A stretch of 64,000 bases of DNA from Branchiostoma floridae (GCF_000003815.2 NC_049991.1:19113048-19177047), one strand, 5' to 3'. Positions 37,301 to 44,325 are shown, counted from the stretch's first letter. Notes: generated by a model from the sequence alone, not told the origin. Made by a program: numbers and translations.

Positions 37301-37811
37301 CATCAATTTTCGTCCGTTTCCAAAAAAAAAAGTTTTCAACCATGCTTGGAATCGTAGAAAGCAGCTGCAAAAGGAGCAAATACATGCCGTCGATTGAAAA
37401 AAAAATTATATCGGGAAACATACACTAATGTCAACGTTTATTCATATGTCAAAGGAGAAGAAGACTGAAAACAAAAATGAAGAATTTATTGTTCGGTATT
37501 CAAAAATGCAATACTCTGTGTTTGTCATTTGTTCAGCTTTCCATAACACTTGTTTTTCATAATTGTCATGGTAACTAACCGTTCAAAACATTCGACACAG
37601 CATCTTTTTTTTCCGAAACAGGGGGCGTACTTCGTCCAAACGCCCCAGCCTCGACTCGAGGTTGAGAAGCAGGTGACGTCACGACGTGACGTCAAGAGGG
37701 AGGAGAAGCCGACCAGGGTCAGAACGAAAACTATCGTGCAATCTAAACTTCAGCAAACACCGAAAGCCATGGACGTTATTTCACAAGGTAAAGTCTCGAT
37801 GAGACTGTCAG

Positions 37812-37849
<38 letters not shown>

Positions 37850-40394
37850 GGATCATTCAATTCATCAATAGATCAAGCCAATTACTAAAAAGAATTTATG
37901 TTCAACAATTGCAACACAACACAGCACAGAAAAGCATTCTTTGAAAGCCCATGCCACTGATAGAAAAATACAAGTAAAGAAAGAAAGAAAGGAAGACAGA
38001 AAGAAAAAGAAAGAGAAAGAAAGAAACACTGAATGTTCACTTTTGCATTAGTCAAAATTTGAATTGAGGACTTTTAGAAATGCAAAACCTATGTAAATGA
38101 AAACATTGCTAGCTTGGCTGTCATGCATATATGTGGCAAAGGTAAGTAATGTTGCTAGTGCATAGAAGTCGTCTGTGGGCGTAATGGCTAATGCAAGCAT
38201 TTTTGTGTAGTGTTGGAGATTAAAAGGTTAACCAATATTTCGTTTGCAGTTGCAGCTCACAACAGGCCACGGAAAATGCTCAGAAAACTGCCGCAGAGCC
38301 TCGTGGGTAAGAAACGGGTGACGTCACGACAAAGCAAGTCACAGGTAATCTTCAAATAGCTTCTTCAGATACTTTTGAGGCGAAGAAAAAGAGGAGGAAG
38401 GCCCGTCAAAATAGGACTTCAAACCAGCAGACTTGCCATGCTCGATCATGCGTGGCTGCCCATCAGTTCATCTGTAGAATTTTTTTCCACATTTCTACAT
38501 TTCTAAGAGAAAAGCAAATGTCCCAACGTTTGATAACTTTTTATTCAACAAAGAAGTAGTAAATAGTTCATTTTCTCTAAAACGACAGCAAAGTTTCGGC
38601 CCAAGATACAAATTATCAAGCTTGTTTACATATTTAGAACACTGAACAGTACAAAGCGTACAATGTTTAAAATGCGTTAACAAGATTAAAGATTTCCGTT
38701 TTTTATATATTTAAAAATCTTAATGTCAAAAGTGTATATAATCTAAAGTACGCATTACACCTGCTGATATATATATCAAGACTTCAACAAAAAGTATATA
38801 CTAATGATAACAAGAGGCAACGAAGAAGTAGATGAAACTAGTTTACTGCTTTTTTTATTAAGATTTTGTTTTGCTATCACTTCTCCAGCTCCCTTCGCTG
38901 ACGAAAACCAGACCAGGGCCTGTCGAGAACAAATCCGTGTTCGTGACTGTCAAGACGCTGGGGAAGGGAGCGGTCTTTGTGAGTTGACTATTGAGTGATA
39001 CTTTCTTCTGTTTGAAAACAAAAATCTTATAAAGATAAGCAGTTCTTGGAAAAGTTTGGAAATGTTTTTTGACGCTGTTGATTTGATTATATAAATGACA
39101 TCTCTGGGAACCCAAATCTGATGGGCGCGTCTGAATGAAAGTTTCAGTTTGGCAAAAAAGTTCATTATGAAATCTATATAGTCAGGATATTTGACTGCAT
39201 GACTTGACACACAGTGTTAAACATACAAACCTGACGACCGATTCTTCTTCTTTGGCTTTAAAATTGATATCAACTGGCATTCTGCTTCCATGTCACTTAA
39301 TTTAACAGTTATGGCCGAAAACATATTTTTCGAAACGGACGAAAACGAACGCGCGCGGATGTCATCCATATAATTTAATCAACATGGCAAAAGGCTAGAT
39401 AAAAGTTTTTTTTTTTTTACCTCGCAATTACCTTTAACGACTATTATCCCTGTGTGCCTCAGGGTCTGTCCGACTTCCTGTTCGACGAGCAGCCAAGTCT
39501 GATCCTGGTGAGCAACGGTGCGGAGTGCGTCATGATCTCAAAAAAACTGTACAGACGTCACGCCAACGACGAGCTGCTCAGGAAGCTCAGAACACAGGTG
39601 TGCTTGTTTGTTTGTTTGTTCGATTGTTTACACACATTTCATGGTGTGGAGTGCGTCAGGATCTGAAAAAAAAAACGCTTCAAAATTTCAGTAGAACTTG
39701 CAGCAGAACCAGTGCGACTATGTGGACTGGGATGCCTTACAGAACAACGGATATAGGTTATCCCACGGATAAAGGCAACCTTGCGTTAAATCGTCCTTGT
39801 TCGTTCGTCCTCAGATCTACCCATTCACTAGTGAACAGGAGCTTCAGCAGAACTTGCGGGACTATGTGGACTGGGAAGCGAACAAAACAACGGATAAAGG
39901 TGACCCACAGTTAGGCATAGTAAATAAATCGTCCTTGTTCGTTTGTCCCCCAGATGTACCCGTTCCCGGGCGAGCAAGAGTTGCCACAGCACCTGCGTGA
40001 CTATGTGGACTGGAAGGCGCACAGAACAACGGATATAGGTTACCCCACGGATAAAGGCAACCCTGCGTTAACTTGTTCTTGCTCGATTTTTTATCCAGAT
40101 CTACCCGTTCCCTAGCGAACAGGAGTTGCAGCAGAACTTGCGTGACTATGTGGACTGGGAGGCGTACAGAACAACGGATATAGGCAACCCTGCTTTAACT
40201 CGTTCTTGTTCGTTTGTCCCCAGATCTACCCGTTTCCTAGTGAGCAGGAGCTTCAGCAGAACTTGCGGGACTATGTGGACTGGGAGGCGTACAGAACCAA
40301 CACCTACAGCAGCCTGGTCAGGAACTCGCAACGGAGGAGGGAGAAGAAACAGCAGTACACCGTGCAATACATGGGACAGGAGTGTTTTAGATAG
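15843..40394 (+). CDS. CNBD2-like protein with two cyclic-nucleotide-binding domains (17 exons)
   Basis: Seventeen exons join in compatible phases to 2,391 nt (796 codons plus stop). Exon 1 encodes a basic, serine-rich tail. Exons 3-7 form a first cyclic-nucleotide-binding fold ([26 protein letters not shown], then KRQTSI, which keeps the Glu and Arg of a phosphate-binding cassette). Exon 8 encodes the C-helix region. Exons 9-16 form a second such fold ([20 protein letters not shown]), interrupted between two beta strands by about 280 polar residues (exons 11-14). Its cassette, [13 protein letters not shown], lacks the binding Glu and Arg, so it probably does not bind nucleotide. Exon 17 ends the protein. 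Paired folds with [16 protein letters not shown] spacing are characteristic of the CNBD2 family, a sperm-associated protein in mammals. The family call is from recognition, not a search. The start at 15843 is the first ATG of the open frame. The terminal exon lies in a tandem repeat. Confidence 0.82.
17022..17212. mobile_element. MITE-like inverted repeat in intron 1
   Basis: The left end GCGGTCACATAGGTCG with GATCGTCGTACGAT is mirrored by ATCGTACGACGATC with ATGTCACCGC on the right. It is about 190 bases with no coding capacity. Confidence 0.6.
17772..17945. mobile_element. MITE with CAGTAGAAGCC termini (pogo/Tigger-like)
   Basis: CAGTAGAAGCCGCTTAATT at the left matches the inverted right end AATTAACTGGCTTCTACTG. 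Termini beginning CAGT with an early purine run are typical of pogo-group Tc1/mariner elements. A TA duplication is clear on the left only. Confidence 0.65.
18610..18670. repeat. 29-bp direct duplication
   Basis: GTCTCTTACCTACAGTTAAG occurs twice back to back with only a few bases between. It is an intron-1 local duplication. Confidence 0.75.
18905..18990 (+). mobile_element. 3' tail of a non-LTR element
   Basis: A GTTGCCATATATACATTGTA stretch followed by GCAATAAAATTCATTCATTC resembles the 3' end of a 5'-truncated retroelement. A related tail is at about 12785-12850 (GTTGCCATACATTGTAGC onward). Confidence 0.45.
19130..19352. repeat. Tetranucleotide microsatellites (TCAA and TCTA)
   Basis: Short runs of TCAA near 19140-19170 and 19265-19285 are followed by about 16 units of TCTA, with one TCCA interruption, to 19352. 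Confidence 0.95.
19690..19960 (+). mobile_element. SINE tail fragment split by a MITE
   Basis: The GGGTACCTGATTTCAGTTGG block on the left and GGGATAACAACCCACTGCCC on the right are the halves of the same SINE tail seen at 14688 and 41250. They are interrupted by the hairpin element at 19763-19880. Confidence 0.7.
19763..19880. mobile_element. Nested MITE with 41-bp inverted repeats and about 10-bp target duplication
   Basis: Arms 19764-19804 and 19840-19880 (starting ACTCTCCAAGCAGAGG) are inverted complements with a single mismatch. GGGATGGGCT is present on both sides (19753-19762 and 19881-19890). A 9-10 bp duplication would suit a Mutator-like element; that assignment is inference. Confidence 0.85.
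20830..21045 (+). repeat. Dispersed repeat, plus copy
   Basis: Shares GCTGGGCTGTCTACCTG, ATAGCCCAATTTTTTGACAC, AGGCTAGAGGAAAAACATTC and TGCCTTTCTAGTT with the inverted complement of 41470-41795. It is a transposon remnant of unknown class, directly upstream of exon 2. Confidence 0.7.
21179..21298 (+). CDS. CNBD2-like exon 2
   Basis: Forty codons in phase 0 ([14 protein letters not shown] onward, ending KADYKADRD), with acceptor AATTAAG and donor GTAAGG. An alternative acceptor five bases earlier would create an immediate stop. Confidence 0.65.
21340..21580 (+). repeat. Dispersed repeat with GT-rich head
   Basis: A GTGTCTGTGTGCGTGTTTGT stretch is followed by TCATCATAACTCAAGAACAT. A related arrangement (GTGTGTCTGTTTGTTTGT then GCATAACTCGTATATGGA) is at about 35505-35640. 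It includes two AAGTCAAGATC units. Confidence 0.45.
22721..22798 (+). CDS. CNBD2-like exon 3
   Basis: Twenty-six codons ([12 protein letters not shown] onward, ending TEDQIDH), with a clean CCCCAG acceptor and GTGAGG donor, phase 0 at both ends. It leads into the first nucleotide-binding fold. Confidence 0.75.
23245..23333 (+). CDS. CNBD2-like exon 4
   Basis: The acceptor CTCTCCAG and donor GTCAGT enclose 89 bases, ending in phase 2. The product [13 protein letters not shown] and [12 protein letters not shown] is the helical lead-in plus the first strand of the nucleotide-binding fold. Confidence 0.85.
23577..23750. repeat. Four-unit tandem repeat, about 42 bp, before exon 5
   Basis: Each unit has GCAAAATTTGTAC-like sequence, then ACAGGATCATCCTGTCAA-like sequence, which is itself a small palindrome (CAGGATNNTCCTG). 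It ends about 65 bases before the exon 5 acceptor. Confidence 0.8.
23815..23888 (+). CDS. CNBD2-like exon 5
   Basis: With the two bases from exon 4 it encodes [13 protein letters not shown] and [11 protein letters not shown], the diagnostic beta-barrel core of a cyclic-nucleotide-binding domain. Its donor (CTCAG, GTAAGT) is repeated twice downstream within 85 bases. Confidence 0.9.
23867..23968 (+). repeat. Tandem copies of the exon 5 donor
   Basis: TACGTCATCATTTCCGGCTCAG with GTAAGT is the real exon end. TACGTCACTTCCGGCTCAG with GTCAGA starts 43 bases later, and a third decayed copy, TACGTCATTG with CAGACGGTAAG, starts 39 bases after that. Confidence 0.85.
24452..24528 (+). CDS. CNBD2-like exon 6
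   Basis: The acceptor CCCTTAG is followed by 77 bases encoding [19 protein letters not shown] and PGDTFG, the strand before the phosphate-binding cassette. The donor GTGGGC is weak, but the phase (0) fits exon 7 exactly. Confidence 0.85.
24874..25018. repeat. ATGG microsatellite
   Basis: About 36 perfect tetranucleotide units with a single GGAA interruption near 24928. The long GWMD-type frames through it are artefacts. Confidence 0.97.
25230..25316 (+). CDS. CNBD2-like exon 7
   Basis: Twenty-nine codons ([29 protein letters not shown]). It completes the cassette begun by FG in exon 6: the Glu and the Arg of KRQTSI fall at the nucleotide-contact positions of the family. CCAG acceptor, GTGGGT donor. 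Confidence 0.88.
25317..28853. other. Intron 7, no exon seen
   Basis: This 3.5-kb intron holds the 190-bp duplication at 26060-26600 and AT-rich unique sequence. A GC-rich patch at 28500-28730 has open frames on both strands, but no domain and no convincing splice sites. Confidence 0.5.
26060..26600. repeat. Tandem duplication, about 190 bp, of a dispersed element
   Basis: Blocks at about 26230-26420 and 26425-26600 share GCAAATTCTATCCAGTTGC- or TTCACTTGCC-like sequence, CACCTTGCGTATCT, AACCTTCATCGGCG, CCTATTGATA and TTGGTCAGCGC. The TTGCTTGAGTAACT part links it to 43041-43445 and 52950-53066. Confidence 0.7.
28854..28942 (+). CDS. CNBD2-like exon 8
   Basis: Encodes [18 protein letters not shown] and [11 protein letters not shown], ending in phase 2 before GTGAGA. 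The acceptor CCCGTGTACAG gives AED at the junction, as expected for this fold. An in-frame acceptor at 28830 would add eight codons. The upstream frame is closed by a stop just before 28824. Confidence 0.75.
28952..29310. repeat. Tandem duplication, about 178 bp, after exon 8
   Basis: Two blocks (about 28952-29128 and 29129-29310) share CATCTTCCAGCGTCT- or CACCTTCCAGCCTCT-like starts, AAGGAATTGAGG, AGTTATATGGCACTT, TAGTATGTTGTTAACGTCTT and GACGTACTTGAAA. It begins about ten bases downstream of the exon 8 donor. Confidence 0.8.
30454..30640 (+). repeat. Polypurine (GAGA/GAAAG) tract
   Basis: About 185 bases of almost pure A and G on the plus strand, dominated by GAGA and GGAGAG, ending about 28 bases before the exon 9 acceptor. 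Confidence 0.95.
30668..30745 (+). CDS. CNBD2-like exon 9
   Basis: Begins the second nucleotide-binding-like fold: [15 protein letters not shown] and CMFQYAL. The acceptor TTTTTCCAG and donor GTAAGT are strong. It lies just downstream of a 185-base purine-rich tract. Confidence 0.87.
31284..31450 (-). mobile_element. tRNA-derived SINE, degenerate, minus orientation
   Basis: CCTCCATTTAACGTCCTA, then AGCTAAGTACTCATTTTCA and AGTGAAGTGAGGAAA, match the same parts of the SINE at 54584-54776. The tRNA-like head is degraded. Confidence 0.65.
31903..31963 (+). CDS. CNBD2-like exon 10
   Basis: Sixty-one bases encoding [20 protein letters not shown], the classic barrel strands of a cyclic-nucleotide-binding fold, with CCCCAG acceptor and GTAAGC donor, ending in phase 0. 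Confidence 0.9.
33165..33300. repeat. Partial copy of fold-back element terminus
   Basis: GGCGATAGGCCATCGAGTTT with TTGTTGAAATC, followed by CACACACTGTATACAG and ACTGTACTCAGTCCA, matches the left terminus of the element beginning at about 33620. Confidence 0.6.
33620..34615. mobile_element. Fold-back-type element with repeats inside its inverted arms
   Basis: The left arm (GGCGATAGGCCATCGAGT, TTGTTGAAATCAGTA, AAAATCTGACTC, then three to four AGATTCCYGAGAATC units) is the inverted complement of the right arm ending AAACTCGATGGCCTACCGCC. The right arm carries four 51-bp units (AGTGTACGATTCTCGGGAAT onward) at 34339-34523. Long arms built of internal direct repeats resemble Foldback/Galileo elements. 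Confidence 0.75.
34921..35200. mobile_element. MITE with perfect 28-bp inverted repeats and AGCCGAAC core
   Basis: TATGCCTAGGTTACACATAG plus CCGAATTT at the left is exactly mirrored at 35173-35200. The interior is an irregular run of CAGCCGAACAC, CAGCCGACC and similar octamer-like units. Confidence 0.88.
35661..35819. mobile_element. MITE family with TACTGTAAATGCA ends, copy 1
   Basis: It begins TACTGTAAATGCATTTAAG and ends TTCTGCATTTACAGTA, with TTCGCGGTGGATTTAAGTTC inside. The same family is at 50393-50562 and 57949-58165. Confidence 0.88.
36099..36192 (+). CDS. CNBD2-like exon 11
   Basis: Continues the barrel ([14 protein letters not shown]) and then turns into a Lys/Arg-rich stretch ([10 protein letters not shown]), where the polar insertion begins. 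Ends in phase 1 before GTACGA. Confidence 0.87.
36391..36878 (+). CDS. CNBD2-like exon 12
   Basis: The largest exon (488 bases, 162 residues), rich in Ser, Thr, Lys, Asp and Gln, with a [12 protein letters not shown] tract. No domain is recognised and it is probably disordered. CCAG acceptor, GTGAGT donor. Phase and composition fit an insertion loop inside the second fold. Confidence 0.85.
36935..37222. mobile_element. MITE with about 85-bp inverted repeats in intron 12
   Basis: CATCCTCCTACGCAGAGACAT, CTGTCTGGATGTACCCTGCT and CAACCGTCA at the left are mirrored in order at 37130-37222. The open frames across it are arms read on opposite strands. Confidence 0.85.
37265..37420. repeat. Half copy of the intron 15 MITE
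   Basis: GGCCATGTTGATTTGATAAT with GGATGGCATCCGCGCGCGC matches, inverted, the right end of the element at 39065-39392. Confidence 0.65.
37622..37787 (+). CDS. CNBD2-like exon 13
   Basis: Encodes [20 protein letters not shown] and a basic [16 protein letters not shown] stretch, ending in phase 1. Two TGACGTCA octamers lie inside the coding sequence. The VTSR motif recurs in exon 14. Confidence 0.8.
37810..38030. repeat. AATC microsatellite and GAAA-rich tract
   Basis: About ten AATC units at 37812-37850 follow exon 13. A GAAAGAAAG-rich purine stretch follows at about 37972-38028. Confidence 0.9.
38250..38344 (+). CDS. CNBD2-like exon 14
   Basis: Encodes [20 protein letters not shown] and [12 protein letters not shown], a basic end to the insertion, returning to phase 0. 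TTTGCAG acceptor, GTAATC donor. Confidence 0.8.
38889..38978 (+). CDS. CNBD2-like exon 15
   Basis: Thirty codons ending [14 protein letters not shown], the strand that precedes the phosphate-binding cassette. It shows that the barrel resumes after the insertion. CTCCAG acceptor, GTGAGT donor. Confidence 0.87.
39065..39392. mobile_element. MITE with GC-rich inverted ends in intron 15
   Basis: The left end GTTGATTTGATTATATAAATGACATC is mirrored, imperfectly, by GATGTCATCCATATAATTTA with ATCAACATGGC on the right. The GCGCGCG motif near the right end is shared with 37265-37420. Confidence 0.75.
39463..39597 (+). CDS. CNBD2-like exon 16
   Basis: Forty-five codons: [19 protein letters not shown], then [20 protein letters not shown]. 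This is the degenerate cassette and C-helix. A damaged copy of its middle part sits at about 39640-39680 in the next intron. Confidence 0.87.
39690..39762 (+). pseudogene. Truncated copy of the terminal exon
   Basis: The first 30 bases of the exon are missing and a TAG follows the best acceptor-like AG. The remainder reads [19 protein letters not shown] and ends at a GT. It is the most diverged copy of the array. Confidence 0.7.
39815..39899 (+). repeat. Duplicate terminal exon, copy 1
   Basis: Open 85-base copy with acceptor TCCTCAG, product [20 protein letters not shown] and EANKTTDK, then GTGACC. It ends in phase 1, so splicing it to another copy would shift the frame. Use would have to be exclusive or by read-through. 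Confidence 0.8.
39954..40038 (+). repeat. Duplicate terminal exon, copy 2
   Basis: Open 85-base copy with acceptor CCCCCAG, product [20 protein letters not shown] and KAHRTTDI, then GTTACC. It has more amino-acid changes than copy 3. Confidence 0.8.
40099..40183 (+). repeat. Duplicate terminal exon, copy 3
   Basis: Almost the same peptide as the terminal exon ([28 protein letters not shown]), but the donor position reads GC instead of GT. Confidence 0.8.
40224..40394 (+). CDS. CNBD2-like exon 17 (terminal)
   Basis: Encodes [20 protein letters not shown] and then a basic Gln/Arg-rich tail ending GQECFR and TAG. It is the last of four close copies of the same exon start; only this copy continues to a natural stop. 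Confidence 0.85.
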   Translation: MYPFPSEQELQQNLRDYVDWEAYRTNTYSSLVRNSQRRREKKQQYTVQYMGQECFR

Positions 40395-40462
40395 AAAACG
40401 TGTTGACAAAAGACAACATTGATAACTTAACGTTTAAGACGCAATGGGGGGTTAGACTCCCT

Positions 40463-40468
40463 AATAAA
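40463..40468 (+). terminator. Candidate polyadenylation signal of the CNBD2-like gene
   Basis: AATAAA lies 69 bases after the stop codon. It is the nearest canonical hexamer; the true cleavage site is not shown by the sequence. Confidence 0.45.
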
Positions 40469-41249
40469 TTTTGGTACATCTTCATGTCAAGCACTTCTAT
40501 AAAGCAATGGCGAGAAAGAGACCCTAGTTTCAAGATTCTTTTAATCAACATTCAACGTGCAACATTCTAAAGTACATTCACAGATCAAAATTCATTCAAA
40601 GAGTTCGTCAACTAGTCTTTTAGATCCCCAGTGTCGCTTCAAAGGCGTTAAACAACGGACCCCAAGGGACTCTAGTAATGCAGGCATGTACAAGAGTTCT
40701 GGTTTAAACCTTTCGAGTAATCTTCTCTTAAGACAGGACCGTCCATGCCGTCAAGGAAAGGATCACCGTCCAACTAAGTCAGGACGTTAAGCGAGTAGTT
40801 AATCGCTCTGTAAGAGCCATACCTGGGGGCAAACTCACAACAATCAACACAGTAGGAATTCGAACATGCCATGATGAGATTGCCTTCTAAAGACGATTCA
40901 ATTTTCTTGTTTCATCTTCGATTATAAATGGATAACTACATTTCAAGATCCTGTCTGAGACGGGCCATACATAAATATATATAGTATTAAATGCGTAATT
41001 TTTCAAAAGTCACTTAATGTTCGTGAGGTCTATTCAATTTTTGTAAAACTACCAATGGTTTTTGACACAGTCTCATGGTCGATGAAGACAGCAAGGACTA
41101 CTTCATGCATTCAGTGATTGAAACTGATTTCTTTCAATGCTCAATAAAATCTATATTTGCATCATGAAAATGTTGATCTTTAGTGTTGTGTTTATTTACA
41201 TTGGAATGTTTTATGAAACGATCAAAACCACGTGCACTTTCATAATTCG

Positions 41250-41400
41250 ACCCTGGTGCAAAAACGGGTACCTGACTTCAGTTGGGGAGGTAAACGGCGG
41301 TGGAAGGAGAGGACGGTCCTCGCCTTCCTCTATCGTACCCTAGACAGTGGATAACAACCCACTGCCCATACGGCCTCCACCTTACCTTTATGCCCATCAA
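41250..41400 (+). mobile_element. SINE tail fragment
   Basis: GGGTACCTGACTTCAGTTGG, GGAGGTAAACGGCGGTGG and GGATAACAACCCACTGCCC match the tails at 14688 and 19690. Confidence 0.7.
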
Positions 41401-41469
41401 GAGGAACGAACAACATTTGGTATTGTCTAACTCACATTTTACATTTACACACACAGATTTTGCCTATAT

Positions 41470-41795
41470 GTAATAGTACTGAACTAGAAAGGCAACATAT
41501 TTGCAGATGCAGATGCACAAATTATATATATAATTTAAATGCAGAATGTTTTCCTCTTGCCTTGTGTCAATTAAAGCTTCTTTCATACATTACTACACCA
41601 CTAGGCTCGCCCAAACGAATGTGTGCAGTGAAAAAAAAATTGGGCTATGAATGGGGGCATTTGAGTAGCCTGACCTGATGGCTAGCGCAGGTAGACAGCC
41701 CGTGATAGCCAGCAAAGGTGCACAGTCCAGCCTTTTTTTTAAACCCTTTCTGCTATGAGGAAGAAGAACACTCCAGCAAAAAAGGAGAAAACATA
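41470..41795 (-). repeat. Dispersed repeat, inverted copy
   Basis: The inverted complement shares GCTATCACGGGCTGTCTACC, AATTTTTTTTTCACTGCACA-region spacing, AGCCCAATTT and AACATTCTGCATTT with 20830-21045. It is longer at its right end. Confidence 0.65.
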
Positions 41796-42235
41796 ATAAA
41801 GATAAATGAAGGTACGAATAACATTTAGCAAAATGTTATTATAATTTTTCCATTCGAGATTCCATACAAGTCTTACAGAAATTGTCAGAAATTGAAATGC
41901 CATATTACAACATCAAGGAAGCCGTATTGAACTTAGCGCAAGCTCCAACCATTGACATCAAAATAGAAGCTTTACACACAGCAAAAATAAAGTTGTTATA
42001 TCACATCGTTACAATAAGAAACACCCTCCTTTCTCTGCCCATTGCACTCACAATACATAACACATTTTAGTTTATAACGTTTTAGGCCACTAAATTTCAT
42101 TTAGTAGACAATCTGAAGTAACAAACTTAGCGTGAGATCATGATATAAAATGCGGAAACAGAGGGAATAAACAATTCAGGCTGTCAGTGAATAAATTCAC
42201 ACCACTTCAGTGGAGTCACATACAAATTAGCAGAA

Positions 42236-42425
42236 AGGTGGGGTGTTTGGCTGAAAGACCAGAGGTCCTGGGTTCGTTCATGTCCCCAAATATGCTCTGA
42301 CGTTGCGCCGTTAGGAAAGGCATTTCATATGAATTTCCTCATTTCACTCATGACAATGAGCTTTGATTATGCCTGGATGTCCTTTGTATAGGACGTTAAA
42401 TTGGAGGTCCAATGTGTTTGAAGAC
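42236..42425 (+). mobile_element. tRNA-derived SINE, diverged
   Basis: GTGTTTGGCTGAAAGACC with GGTCCTGGGTTCGTTC resembles a tRNA A/B-box head. It is followed by GGAAAGGCATTTCATATG and the tail GGACGTTAAATTGGAGGTCC shared with the SINE at 54584. Confidence 0.7.
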
Positions 42426-42619
42426 ACTAAAGAAGAGTGATGGATGTCACTCAAAATGTCTGTAACTTCTGAATCTTTTGTAACAGTTAAAGAGATTGAA
42501 ATGTCTTTAAACACAAACTATATTTTACACGTCATTTTAAATATCAGGACTTAACAGAGAAGCTAAAACAGAGACAATGTAGCATTCCTACGACTTTGTC
42601 GCCGTTTTTTGTACCCAAG

Positions 42620-42800
42620 TGATTGTAGGTAGACTCTACCAGGCTTCGTGGATCGGTGGTCTAATTGTAGAAATTGGACAAATAGAATCTATAGTACGCT
42701 AGGGGAGTTAGCCGGCCAGAAGAGTACGTTTCCTCACCACGTGAGGTGAGGATAACGATTCTACCGATCCACTGAGCCTGGTAGAGGCTAATTGTAGGTG
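42620..42800. mobile_element. MITE with palindromic centre
   Basis: GACTCTACCAGGCTTCGTGG with ATCGGT is mirrored by ACCGATCCACTGAGCCTGG with TAGAGGC. The middle contains CCTCACCACGTGAGGTGAGG. Confidence 0.75.
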
Positions 42801-43040
42801 GTCACAGTCCCTCTTTCATGCCATTCTCTTCCCACCTTGTCTCTTCCATTATAATGCTGTAAAATAGCCTTAAAAGATTCGCAACAAACTTCTTAGGGCA
42901 GCCAAAGAAACATCAGAAGCTCCACACAATATATGGCAAGACAGAATCTACATCAAACCACCATTAATACATGTTTAGATGTGTCACTAAGCTAATTGCT
43001 ACATCAAACACGTCGATGTAGGTTAGACATCCAGGTAATA

Positions 43041-43445
43041 AGATACGCCAAAAATAGTTACTCAAGCAACTGGATATGGTTTTGAAATGGTCAGACGTTT
43101 CGGAAAGAATCCACTTTCCTTCGTCAGTGACACTGAAGTGATCTGCAAGACTCATTTGCATTAACTGTGTCTTAGCCTTGATATCCTTTGAAATCCAAAT
43201 TGTCTTCAGCTTGACTTTGGCTTAGCTTTGTTTTCTTTGGAATCCAAATTGTCTTCAATCTGAATTGTCTTACAACCTTTCCTATTGGACATCTGAAATT
43301 GTCTTCATTCATAGTTAGAGTATAAAAGACCTGTTTCTTGCAGATCACTTCAGTGTCACTGACGAAGGAAAGTGGATTCTATCCGAAATGTCTGACCGTT
43401 TCAAAACCATATCCAGTTGCTTGAGTAACTATTTTTGGCGTATGC
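43041..43445. mobile_element. Long inverted repeat, about 108-bp arms
   Basis: The arms 43041-43150 and 43337-43445 are near-perfect inverted complements (AGATACGCCAAAAATAGTTA at the outer left; TTTTTGGCGTAT at the outer right). The 185-base loop has its own internal repeats (GTCTTCA with ATTGTCTT). Relatives occur at 26230-26600 and 52950-53066. Confidence 0.88.
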
Positions 43446-44102
43446 TACATCAACTCTCATAATTCCATCACATAAGCTAAGAAATAAAAAGTTGCATTGC
43501 TTATGTTCATATTTATCTACACTGACAAAATCTCATTTAAAAGTTTACACCCACCTAGTGTTGAAAAAACAAGCCTTAGTTTGCATACATGGTCAGCAAA
43601 AATTGCAGCTTAAGTACACGCTTAAAAGCTCCTAGAAATGACAGAACAAGCCCTAAAAATAAGGGTTTACTAAGAAGCAGCATGGCAGATTTGTTCAAAC
43701 GTTTCGTAAGCTTTTCACTACTGTAACAATTGCAAAAATGAATTGACTTACATATGTATATTTTGTATTTACACACATAAAGCACAAACTTCCAGGCTAA
43801 AGTATCATCATGATAGAGATAATTTCATACCTATAAAAATGTACACTTTGTCTAAGTATGTAATGTACTTACATTGAATGTGACTAAGGTCACGTAAGCT
43901 AAAAAAAAAAATTAAGATTGTTAAAGAGTGTGGCGTTGGAATGAGCGCCATCTTTGAGATATTCACTCAAAACTTACGGACAGCGCACAGGCTAGTTCTG
44001 CTCTGATTTTGAGTTTTGACTTAAACTGTGACCAGATGGGACCAATTAGTTATCTAACTGATTCCAGTACCTGTATCTGATATTAGTCTTTTTTGTACAA
44101 TC

Positions 44103-44325
44103 TTACACGGGTCTGGCCTCTTCCAACCACAGGATCTTTGCACCTTGGACCTTCCTGACTTGCTCCTTGATGGCTAAGACGATGCCCTCCTTGTCCTTGA
44201 CCTTGGCCCCGTCCAGCTCGATGCAGAAGTGCTTGACCTCCAACTGGCTGAGAGAGTTGAAGACGTCCATGGCCTGTGTCTTCTGGTCTTTAGCCACCTG
44301 TTTGTCCGTGCCTTGGGTCAGGGTC
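44103..44325 (-). CDS. CARMA-like exon W (terminal)
   Basis: Encodes TLTQGTDKQVAKDQKTQAMD through FCIELDGAKVKDKEGIVLAI, ending KILWLEEARPV and stop. The closing helix plus I-x-W-x-E-E tail parallels the C-terminus of CARD11. CCTTCCAG acceptor. Confidence 0.9.

Larger units (their letters stand above)
40469..44102. other. Intergenic interval between two convergent genes
   Basis: It contains a SINE tail (41250), a dispersed repeat (41470), a SINE (42236), a MITE (42620) and a long inverted repeat (43041). No coding exon is supported. The 3' UTR of the minus-strand CARMA-like gene must extend into its right end, but I see no clear polyadenylation signal. Confidence 0.6.

Noticed and set aside
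42236..42310. Functional tRNA gene
   Set aside because: Box-like sequences are present, but the cloverleaf is not complete and the downstream body matches a SINE.
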